Assembly (NCBI GenBank): GCA_023630585.1
Contig: CM042540.1
Span: forward strand, 19,416,574-19,480,573
Reading direction: 5' to 3'
Source: Cranoglanis bouderius
Lineage: Eukaryota; Chordata; Actinopteri; Siluriformes; Cranoglanididae
Length of the DNA: 64,000 nucleotides
The position numbers and the translations under genes were made by a program. The notes below the pieces were generated by a model. The model was not told where the DNA came from. It saw only the letters and a list, made by a program, of their open reading frames with translations, and made no database searches. Each line of letters begins with the position of its first letter. Position 1 is the first letter of the stretch. Shown piece after piece: positions 48,844 through 59,580 of the stretch.

Positions 48844-49122
48844 TTACTCAGCCAAACATCCCAGTATGCTGGGGTCACCTCCAGGGACCATACGCTTAAT
48901 TTCCAGGTGTGTGGTCTGCTGTGCCACAGTGACCTGTTCAGCTGGGACAACAGGTCTGATCTGATCGGTAATGGGCACAGATGGCCCATAAGTAACTTCA
49001 ACAACAGATGAAACCATGGTCTGCTCAGTCAGAATGGGGCTATCAGTAACACAGGCTGCTGAATGCTCTGCAGTGCCATCAATAACAGTGACAAGCATAC
49101 AGCTGAAGGTTAGCCAATTGTG
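48844..49122 (-). other. Unidentified open frame (84-93 codons) of different composition
   Basis: Minus-strand frame open from a stop at about 49,123 down to the TAA at 48,844. The first Met is at 49,098. It reads protein-like (MLVTVIDGTAEHSAACVTDS, then VEVTYGPSVPITDQIRPVVP) and is richer in GC than its surroundings. I do not recognise a family. It could be a fragment of a processed pseudogene or of a retroelement. No splice sites or start context support a gene. Confidence 0.25.
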
Positions 49123-49124
49123 TG

Positions 49125-49860
49125 CTTATTTGGAAACAGAAGAATCACCTGTTTGTTCATTAAATGTTACAGGAAAATGTTTGTGCAGCATATAGAATGG
49201 CAGTTGTTTTAAGAAGTCTCCTTTTTAAAATATGAAATTATTTCACCATGGTCAGGCTATCTGGTCCAGGTACTATTTCTATTGGTTGTTTTTCTATTAG
49301 CATCTGCACTTCTGTAGTCAGTTTAGCCAGTTTGGTTTCGTACCTCTGTGGGGCAAAATCCATCCCTTAGTCCATCTGTTTGAGCAACTCACCCTGTATT
49401 TTTGGAGCTGCTAGCTCAGACTAAGCAGGATTTTTGATCAGGAAAATATTGGCAGTACTCAGGTTTGTTTGTAGCATAAAGGCAGTGGTCATTTTTATTC
49501 TTTGTTATTAATCTATTAACGGAATGGTCTATTCTGACAATGCAAATTGGTGGCGAGGTTAATAACTAGACCATAAACAGTAAAAGAGCACCAGTGGCTA
49601 ATGCATCCACCATATTGGAAGGTGCCAGGCTACCATATAACTAACTCTATGCATGTTATCCTGGTCTACTCTGATTTTTTATTTATCTATTTTTATAAAT
49701 CAGCTGTAAATGGCATCATGTTGAAGCAAAATTTCAAATTTGCCTTGTTACATGACAAATGTCTACACTTTCTGTACTGCTTGGAAAGCAATTATATTTT
49801 GATTAAATGTGTGACTAGACATCTGCTATTTTATTATTTTTATTTATTTATTTTTTTTTG
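49125..49860. other. No gene seen, upstream of lig3
   Basis: AT-rich sequence with no recognised repeat. It ends in a T-rich run (about 49,838-49,859) just before the lig3 promoter region. Confidence 0.5.
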
Positions 49861-49864
49861 GTCG

Positions 49865-50055
49865 GCCAAAAATAATTGTACGCATGCGCAGTGCACAGGA
49901 AACACATGCAAACAAAGAGGAAGCGCGTATGTTCGGCTTAAAGGGGAATGCACTGTGCAGTGAACACAATTGTTTCCTTCGGTACGTCATTTCAAACAAA
50001 CAAAAAGAGAAGAAAATCGGAATTAGGACAAGAAGAGAAAATAAATACCGAGGAG
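49865..50055 (+). promoter_or_regulatory. lig3: Probable lig3 promoter and non-coding exon 1
   Basis: CGCATGCGCA at 49,881-49,890 fits the NRF-1 palindrome, and AGGAAGCGCG at about 49,918-49,927 fits an ETS-type site; both are common in TATA-less promoters of housekeeping genes. The segment is richer in CpG than the DNA on either side. AGGAG|GTAAGAC gives a good splice donor at 50,056, and the first coding exon has an acceptor at 50,746-50,747 (TCCTCTAG), so a 5'-UTR exon ending at 50,055 is likely. The transcription start was not located. Confidence 0.55.
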
Positions 50056-50747
50056 GTAAGACGGATGGTTTGTTTTGGAGCCGGTATGAGCATGTACGTT
50101 AACTTAGCTTACAATCAAGTCAGCTTTAGCTGCAGCAGTTAGCATTCCCCTCAGGCTGAATCCTAAATGCTCCTGTGCTCCCTATAAAAGTGCACTACGT
50201 GTAGTATAATATGATAACTTAGACACCCTATGTAGCGCACTTGATATACAATACGGGGATATTCTGGATGAAGCCTCATACTGGAGCTGCGACATGGTGT
50301 GTAACAAGTTAGATCATCTGGCTGTCGTGGTTCCAGTCAAAAATATTTTCATGTTGTATGATTTAACTGCTTTTAGATTTTTATTCACCTTATTATACAG
50401 TCACCTTGTTGTAATGCGAATTGAGCTAGCTTAGTTAGCTAACGCCTTTGTTTACTTTGCAGGATCCACTGTCATCTCTGAAGTTATTCAAATTCAGACA
50501 CTTTTTTTTATTCAAAAGTATAGTGCCTGGTGTGTGATTTGTGAGTTAAAGTTTACTTAGTAGCTTGTTATTATTATTATTATTATTTATTATTATTATT
50601 ATTATTATTAAATGCAGAATTTCAGTTTTAAGGTTCAATTGAAAACATGTCCTGTTTATTCGCGTGACGTCATCAAGCTGAAGTGAAGATGCCACGTACC
50701 ATGTGAAAGTAATGCTGATGTTGGTTTATGTTTATCCTGTCCTCTAG
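50056..50747 (+). other. lig3: lig3 intron in the 5'-UTR (inferred)
   Basis: Lies between the donor at 50,056 and the acceptor TTTATCCTGTCCTCTAG ending at 50,747. It contains an (ATT)n microsatellite at about 50,570-50,610. No other element is recognised. Confidence 0.5.
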
Positions 50748-50795
50748 AAGTCACATTGCCCCGTGTAAGATGCCCCGCCTTCCAATATAACCTGG

Positions 50796-51300
50796 ATGCA
50801 TGGGCTCGGCTTTTGCAAGGCAGCAAGAACCCTCTGCAGGACTTTCCGTCTGTGCCAGACACAAAGCACGTGTCCACTCCCGCAGTGTTCTCGCCCTCTG
50901 ATCCACGCTTGGGGCTTTGCCTTGTCAGCGAGACATCCATCGAGACGCTTCAGTCTCTCGGCTCCGTCTTTCCTTGCCGTCTCTCGGGCCACGTGGCAGG
51001 ACGAGCGGACGACCATGGCCGAGCAGAGATACTGCGTGGAATACGCCAAGCGTGGCCAGGCAGGCTGCAAAAAATGCAAGGAGAAGATCATGAAGGGGCT
51101 GGTGCGCATCGGGAAGATTGTGCCCAACCCGTTCAGCGAGTCTGCAGGAGAGATGAAGGAGTGGTATCACGTGAAGTGCATCTTCGAGAAGCTGGAGCGC
51201 GCGCGGGCCACCACCAAGAAGATCGAGGACATTACTGACCTGGAGGGCTGGGAGGAATTGCAAGATGAGGAAAAAGAGCTGGTCAATAAGCTTGTAGCAG
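50796..51300 (+). CDS. lig3: lig3 first coding exon: mitochondrial leader and zinc finger
   Basis: Two in-frame starts. The upstream ATG (50,796) opens a 73-residue leader, rich in Arg, Ser and Cys and poor in acidic residues (MHGLGFCKAARTLCRTFRLC at its start), as expected for mitochondrial import. The internal ATG at 51,015 has a strong context (GACCATGG) and starts MAEQRYCVEYAKRG, the usual nuclear start, giving 926 residues. The PARP-like zinc finger, which senses DNA breaks, has ligands C91, C94, H125 and C128 (GCKKC and WYHVKC). A six-codon upstream frame (ATG at 50,770, stop at 50,788) ends 5 bases before the mitochondrial start. The donor after residue 168 is GTATGG. Confidence 0.93.
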
Positions 51301-52386
51301 GTATGGCAGGGGGTGCATGGGATACGCTGGGTGACGCTGATTGAATGCATAAATCGTCCGCTCTCTGTCTCTCTTGTCTGATCAGATCTGGCTGCTAAGG
51401 CTAACGCAAGTCCAAAGAAGAAGGTGCAAGCCAAGTTAAACACCAGCGGCCAGTTATCAGCTCCTCCTGTTGATCCGACGGTGAACGCGCCACGCAAGTT
51501 TTCCGGCTTCACAGGTATTCAGTGGAGCGCAGACAAACATGAGTTATGTTAACAATGGCAGTACAGTAAACTCTCAATGCAACTCTTCAGGATGTGCTTC
51601 TGGGTGGTGACAGTAACTCCAGTTCACATTGGGTCGTATCGCACTGCTTCATCATTGATTACTTTCCAATAACAGTGTGTTATACACTTTACGTTTACTA
51701 TCATATAAGTCATTATAGGCAATGCAGACAATACAGCTTAATTCGCTCTTATACCTCTGGGGTGGGGGGTTCATATCTCGCCTCCGCCTTGTGTGCGCCG
51801 ACTTTGCATGTTCTCCCCGTTTCCTCCGGGTACTCCGGTTTCCTCCCCCCATCCAAAGACATGCACTGTAGGCTGAATGTGCATGTGATTATGCCCTGCG
51901 ATGGGTTGGCACCTTGTCCAGGGTGTCCCTGGAAAAAAAATATTTTTTTCTTTTGGCCAATTTGAGAGGGATTTTTAAGCGTGATCAAAATGCTTTTTGA
52001 AATGATAGTTTGTTAGATGGCTTATTGCGATGGCTCAATATATTGTGCACATAGTGCATAGACCACTTATGCTGTCTGTCTTCCACAGCAACAAAGGCAG
52101 GTCCGTCCTCATCGAGTCCAGGCCCATCACCTGCAAAGGCGTCTCAGGGCAGCGCTCTGTCCACTCAGTTTTGCCAGCCCGACCATAAGGACTGCCTGTT
52201 CCGCGAGTTCCGCAAGCTCTGCGCCATGGTGGCCGAGAAGTCCAGCTACAACGCGAAGACCGAGATCATCAAGGACTTCCTAAAGAAGGGTTCTGGTGGA
52301 GGTGGGAATTAGGAATAGGTCAGAGACTATGGTTTCCTTTTGTTTCAAAGAAATACCAAAGGAGAACTAGAACAACCTGTTCTTCT

Positions 52387-52432
<46 letters not shown>

Positions 52433-55400
52433 TGTTCCCACAAAGACAAGTTTAAAGGAGATCTCTACCTGACAGTGAAGCTGCTCCTCCCAGGCGTAGT
52501 GAAAAGCGTTTACAACCTCAACGACAAGCAAATCGTCAAACTCTTCAGCCGGATCCTGAACTGCAACCAGGACGAGATGGTGCACGACCTAGAACAGGTC
52601 AGTAATCCTGGAACACGTTAAAAACAATAAGACTTGGAGAGTGCTTGAAAGGTTGGAAAAAAAAAAATGCTTTCATTTTGGGGTCAAAGGGAGACGTGTC
52701 CGAGACAGTAAGGATTTTTTTTGAAGCCAGCAAGTCGTTTCCTCCTTCAACCAAGAGTCTGCTGACCATCCAGGAAGTGGACTCTTCACTAACTCGCCTG
52801 GCTCAACTCACTAAAGAAGACGAGCAGCAGGCAGAACTGGAGGACATCGCGAAAAAGTGAGCCTTGTTTCTTTGTCGGTATAGTACATGCCTGACAGCAT
52901 GCTGAAATGTGTGCATCTGGTTGCAGGACTTTCTTTTAAACAAAACTCCTTTGTTTGGATAACAGATGCACTGGGAACGACTTGAAGTGTTACATCCGTC
53001 TGGTGAAACATGATCTGAAGATTAATTCCGGTGCCAAACACGTGTAAGTATTCCCTAACAACTGTTCAATCACATCAACACTTACAAGGGATACATGATG
53101 ACACAAAGTAATAGGCATCATCTTTTGCGGTGTATATTAATATCTCTTGCAGTGTGCTGATTGAATTCATTAATTAATCGACCCATGCAGCAAGTTTTTG
53201 TCCCAATCAACAACTATTGATCCCCCCCCACTTTTTTGCACAGCCTGGATGCTTTAGACCCCAACGCCTACGATGCCTTCAAAGCCTCTCGAAATCTTGG
53301 TGACGTGATTGACAGAGTCCTACGCAATCAGCAGGAGGCATTGAACGGCGGCGGCCCGAGGAAGAACTTGAGTGTTGAGGCCACGCTTATGACCCCCGTG
53401 CAGCCCATGCTGGTCAGAGCTACTTTAAATGTTGAGCAAAGCTTTAAAAAAAATGGTCATTTGTATGACTGGAGATGTAAATTATTAGTCTACTCAGGTG
53501 GTTAATCCATAATTCAGACATTTACTAATCATCACCCACGGCTCATCAAGATCCACGGTGGACCTTAATGAATTAAGCTGAGACACCTATGAGTTTTGAG
53601 ATGTTGTGCTTCTCGTTTTTCCAGGCAGAAGCCTGCAAGTCCATTGAGTACGCCATGAAGAAATGCCCCAATGGAATGTACTCGGAGATCAAGTACGACG
53701 GCGAGCGCGTGCAAGTGCACAAGAATGGAGATCACTTCAGCTACTTCAGCCGCAGCCTCAAACCCGTGCTGCCTCACAAGGTACGACACGGGATAAAATT
53801 CACTCTTGTAGGATTCAACATATACGTTTAAATCGAATGATTGCAGGATGGATTTGTTTTCTCTCCCAGGTGGCCCATTTTAAAGAGTTCATACCTCAGG
53901 CGTTTGCTGGAGGCCACAGCATGATTCTAGACGCTGAAGTTCTCCTTATTGATACAAACACTAGTAAGCCTCTGCCATTCGGGACGTTGGGAGTTCACAA
54001 AGTAAGCACTTGGCCGAGTTCTTATTTTAATGGAGAGGAGTGTGATTAGTGATATCTATGACGTTCTTTCTTTTGTGTTTCAGAAAGCCGCGTTTCAAGA
54101 CGCACAAGTGTGCCTGTTTGTTTTTGACTGCATTTATTTTAATGGTGTCAGCCTCATGGACAAGTGAGTGCTGTATTAATGGTTCTATTCGGTTATTTGA
54201 ATTATTATTTTTATTTTATTTTTTTTTTACTCAGTGAGTCGAAGTGTAATTTATCTATTGCAACAAAACAAGAAACTTTGTCAACTCCATTTTGTGCAAT
54301 TTATTCTCCTTAAATTCATTAATTACTATTTTGACAGCATCCATTTAGTAAGATTAAGGTCTTGTTGTTTTTCCCAGGCCGCTTTGTGAGAGAAGAAAAT
54401 TTCTTCACGACAACATGGTGGAAGTTCCGAACAGGATTCTGTTTTCGGAGATGAAGCACGTCACAGTATGTCTTCCTCATACGAATGTCAAGCGTTTGGA
54501 CAGGCTGGATTGAATATCTGTTTTTTCCATTTGTCTTAAAGACAAATGTAAACAGTGATGTTAATGGCCTGGTGTAAATTTCCAAATCCAAAATAGTTTG
54601 TTTTTTTCCGAACAAGCCGGATTTCCAGGAGTACCTCCTTTCTTGTGCAAATGTTCTTGCGTCTGATTTAAGAATAAACCAGATTGATAAATGATGCCCA
54701 TTATACGGGCGAGAATAAAAACAAGATTGTGTTTTGACAGAGAGCTGCTGACCTGGCTGAAATGATCACACGAGTCATCAGAGAGGGACTGGAGGGACTC
54801 GTTCTGAAAGACATCAAGGTAAAGCGACTCTCAGTCAAGCGTTGAATGCCCTGCTCAAGGCCTTAACAGTAGCAGCTTAATGGTGCTGAGGAGTTGTATG
54901 CGGTACGTGAGTGAGAGCTGATGTCTGTATGTCACAGGGGGCGTATGAACCTGGTAAACGCCACTGGCTGAAGGTGAAGAAAGACTACCTGAATGAAGGA
55001 GCGATGGCGGACACAGCAGATTTAGTGGTTTTGGGGGCGTTTTACGGAACCGGCTCAAAAGGTGTGTAAAATGCCCTACTTCAAGGTGCCACTTGTCACA
55101 TTTAAAAGTCTTTCTGAAACTATAACAATCATAAAATATTAAATATATACGTTTAAACAACTGTAATTTGCAATAATTCCATGCTAGCTTATTCATTTGA
55201 GGCTTGTGTTCACATATATCTTCTGGCCCAGAACTTAGCTCAAGGCAATGTACATGGTAACATTAGTGCATGGTGTGAAAATATCAAAGCCAACCGTAGC
55301 CTTGCTGATTACGTTTGTCCCGTTCTGTTCTACATAGGTGGAATCATGTCCAGTTTCCTCATGGGCTGCTACGATCCCACATCAAAGAAATGGTGCACAG

Positions 55401-57924
55401 TGACGAAATGCTCCGGAGGCTACGACGATGCCACGCTGGCCAGACTGCAGAAGGAGCTGGACGTTATTAAAATTGGCAAGGTAAAAATAATCCCAACCCT
55501 GTCACTTCATCTCCATTACTCTTAACCCCGATTACAATAACCTGATGATGGGTTTCTGTTACTCTCTTTCACAGGATCCCAGCAAGATCCCACCCTGGCT
55601 AAAAATAGTCAAGAACTACTATCCGGATTTTCTCATCCGAGATCCTGAGGTAAAAACTCGTCAGGGACGTCCATAACATTAAAACCTGACCGGTGCTGTG
55701 AATAACATTGATTATCTCGTTACAATGGCACCTGTCAAGGGATGGGATATATTAGGCAGCAGGTGAACAGTCAGTTCTCGAGGTTGATGTGTTGGAAGCA
55801 GGAAAAATGGGCAAGCGTAAGGATCAGAGCGACTTTGACAAGGGCCAAATCGTAATGGCTAGACAACTGGATCAGAGCATCTCCAAAATGGCAGGTCCTT
55901 GTGGGGTGTTCCTGCTATACAGTGGTTAGTACCTACCAAAAGTGGTCCAAGGAAGGACAACCAGTGATCCAGTGACAGGGTCATGGGCGCCCAAGGCTCA
56001 TTGATACTCATTGATTTTTATATTTTGTAATGCCTTTGTTGTAATGCATTAACATTTTCTTTAGTAACAGCTGATATGGATAAACTATGTTCAATAACAA
56101 ACATATTTAAACATGTGTTATGTTAATAATTAACTCTAGGATGGTAATGGTTGATTATTTTCCTATAACAGCAAGCCCTGCCAGGTTTTTATTCCTTAGT
56201 AAAATTTGCAACGTTTCTCTTCTTCACAGAAAGCCCCAGTTTGGGAGATCACCGGAGCCGAGTTCTCCAAGTCGGAACAGCACACAGCTGACGGCATCTC
56301 CATCCGTTTTCCACGATGCACTCGTATGCGTGATGATAAGGACTGGAAGACGGCCACCAACCTTCCCCAGCTCAAGGTTTGGCAACTCTACACCATATGA
56401 CCAAAACTATGGGCATTAATATGGAGTTGGTCCCCTTTTGCTGCTATAACAGCTTCCACACTTTTGAAAAGGCTTTCCGCTAGATTTTGAAATGTGGCTG
56501 TGGGGATTTGTGCTCATTCAGCCGCAAGAGCCCAAAAGGTTGGGTAAGAAGCCCTGGCGTGAACTTGGTGTTCCAATTCATCCCAAAGGTGTTCAGTAGG
56601 GTTGAGGTCAGGGCTTTTCCACACCAACTTTGGTAAATCACGTCTTTATGGAGCGCACTATGTGCAAGGAATTCTTAAGACATTCTAGACAGTTGTGTTT
56701 GCAACAGTTTGAGGAGGACCCACATATGGTCAGGTGTCCACATAATGTTGACAATATAGTATACGTTAAACCAATGTAGACTGGGACTAATATTGGTGTT
56801 TAAGGCTAGTTTAATGTAAGCTTTGTTCTGGGTCACTTGTAATGTCTCCAATGCCCATTCAGGATCACACAGCAATGCCATGCTATGAACAAATCTCTTG
56901 GTGAGTCGATACAAGGGATAAATGGTCGAAATGTCCATTTTACAGGAACTTTACCGTGTGTCGAAGGAGAGGTGCGACTTTGAGGTGACAGCAGGGCCGT
57001 CTACAAGCAGCAAAGACGACAAGGGCTCGTCAGGAGGAGACAGCGGAGGCAGCTCACCGTCCACCTCCAATGGAGCAGCAAGCTCAAACAAAGCCAGTAA
57101 GTGCATCCATTTCCAACAGTCAGTTTCGGGTTTTATAAATCCTGATTTGTGCCTGGGCATGGTCCTGGATTTTGTTCAGGCAACTATTAGCGATTACAGT
57201 TAATGCAAGTGGTTTGGTGCTTTGTCATTACACCAGTTAAGTAGTAGGAGGATCTGTATAACGGAACTGTGATTGGAATAGCCTTCATTTATGCCACATT
57301 CCTGAAACCTCATTAATTGAAACCATCGTATTTATTGCAGAAAATGGTCACACTCCAAAGCCAAAGCCGGTGAAACCTGCAACTCCGTCCCCTGCCAAGA
57401 GGAAGCTGCCCACCGAGGAACACAGCGCAAAGAAGGTCTGCTGCATATTGAAACTGACCATTTTTTCCCCCTACACCGTACACAGCGTGGTACAGCTTTT
57501 GCACTTTGTACAACTTTGTTCCGCTCTCCTGCAGAGGTTTTCTCAGGTCATTTCTCTGATTCGTTTCAGATTAAGGTCGAAACAGTTCACAGCAATGGGC
57601 AAAGCAAAGCAAAAGCTTCTCCAGCTATGGCAGCTGACCCACAGCCTGAAAAGGTCAGAATTCTTTTGTGCAATGAAAGGGTGAAAAAATAAATATAAAA
57701 ACATATACAGCAAGAGAATCGGTCACATACAATAAACACCACATGAGAGTCTGAGTGTTCTCAGCTTCTCGAAGGTGTTGATTAATTTTCTATAACAGCA
57801 GCCGGGTGGTAATTGGGGGTGATTGTGGGGGTAGAAGAGATGCCACTGATAGAATCATTGTTTCATGGATGTTCCACAACATCAAATGTAACTATAAATG
57901 AATAAATAGTATGACTTGTCATTC

Positions 57925-58000
<76 letters not shown>

Positions 58001-59495
58001 GTGCAGCTCAATAAATTAGAATGTCGTGGAAAAGTTTGTTTATTTCAGTAATTCAACTCAAATTGTGAAACTCGTCTATTAAATAAATTCAATGCCACAG
58101 ACTGAAGTAGTTTAAGTCTTTGGTTCTTTTAATTGTGATGATTTTGGCTCACATTTAACAAAAACCCACCAATTCACTATCTCAACAAATTAGAATATGG
58201 TGACATGCCAATCAACTAGAAACACTTCCAAAGGTTTCCTGAGCCTTCAAAATGGTCTCTCAGTTTGGTTCACTAGGTAAGACACAAACATTCATTGCCA
58301 AAGAAGCTGGCTGTTCACAGAGTGCTGTATCCAAGCATGTTAACAGAAAGTTGAGTGGAAGGAAAAATTGTGGAAGAAAAAGATGCACAACCAACCGAGA
58401 GAACCGCAGCCTTATGAGGATTGTCAAGAAAAATTTCAAGAAAGAATTTGAGTGAACTTCACAAGGAATGGACTGAGGCTGGGGTCAAGGCATCAAGAGC
58501 CACCACACACAGACGTGCCAAGGAATTTGGCTACAGTTGTCGTATTCCTCTTGTTAAGCCACTCCTGAACCACAGACAACGTCAGAGGCGTCTTACCTGG
58601 GCTAACTAGAAGAAGAACTGGACTGTTGACCAGTGGTCCAATATCCTCTTTTCAGATGGGAGCAAGTTTTGTATTTCATTTGGAAACCAAGGTCCTAGAG
58701 TCTGGAGGAAGGGTGGAGAAGCTCATAGCCCAAGTTGCTTGAAGTCCAGTGTTCAGTTTCGACAGTCTGTGATGATTTGGGGTGCAATGTCATCTGCTGG
58801 TGTTGGTCCATTGTGTATTTTGAAAACCAAAGTCACTGTACCCGTTTACCAAGAAATTTTGGAGCACTTCATGCTTCCTTCAGCTGACCAGCATTTTGAA
58901 GATGCTGATTTCATTTTCCAGCAGGATTTGGCACCTGCCCACACTGCCAAAAGCACCAAAAGTTGGTTAAATGACCATGGTGTTGGTGTGCTTGACTGGC
59001 CAGCAAACTCACCAGACCTGAACCCCATAGAGAATCTATGGGGTATTGTCAAGAGGAAAATGAGAAACAAGAGACCAAAAAATGCAGATGAGCTGAAGGC
59101 CACTGTCAAAGAAACCTGGGCTTCCATACCACCTCAGCAGTGCCACAAACTGATCACCTCCATGCCACACCGAATTGAGGCAGCAATTAAAGCAAAAGGA
59201 GCCCCTACCAAGTATTGAGTACATGTACAGTAAATGAACATACTTTCCAGAAGGCCAACAGTTCACTAAAAATGTTTTTTTTATTGGTCTTATGAAGTAT
59301 TCTAATTTGTTGAGATAGTGAATTGGTGGTTTTTTGTTAAACGTGAGCCAAAATCATCACAATTAAAAGAACCAAAGACTTAAACTACTTCAGTCTGTGT
59401 GCATTGAATTTATTTAATACACGAGTTTCACAATTTGAGTTGAATTACTGAAATAAATGAACTTTTCCATGACATTCTAATTTATTGAGATGCAC

Positions 59496-59580
<85 letters not shown>

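Larger units (their letters stand above)
51515..52088 (+). other. lig3: lig3 intron with two repeat insertions
   Basis: Holds a palindromic-family fragment (about 51,585-51,680) and a SINE (about 51,735-51,935). Donor GTATTC, acceptor TCTTCCACAG. Confidence 0.85.
52446..56376 (+). other. lig3: lig3 coding exons 4-16: DNA-binding, catalytic and OB domains
   Basis: Exons 4-7 encode the helical DNA-binding domain (YNLNDKQIVKLFSRILNCNQ, TIQEVDSSLTRLAQLTKEDE, LDALDPNAYDAFKASRNLGD). Exons 8-13 carry the nucleotidyltransferase: EIKYDGERVQVHKNGDHFSY with the AMP-accepting lysine (codon 53,691-53,693), SMILDAEVLLID, CLFVFDCIYFN, GLEGLVLKDIKG and PGKRHWLKVKKDYL. These correspond to ligase motifs I, III, IIIa, IV and V. 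Exons 14-16 carry the OB fold, ending ITGAEFSKSEQHTADGISIR and KDWKTATNLPQLK with motif VI-like basic residues. All key residues are kept. Confidence 0.95.

Noticed and set aside
50756..51238. 160-codon frame overlapping the first lig3 coding exon in another frame
   Set aside because: No ATG at its start (it begins at TTG), no domain, and the lig3 frame has clear zinc-finger homology.
50925..51512. 195-codon open frame on the minus strand
   Set aside because: It is antisense to the lig3 zinc-finger exon and its GC-rich codons, has no domain, and runs across a lig3 intron.
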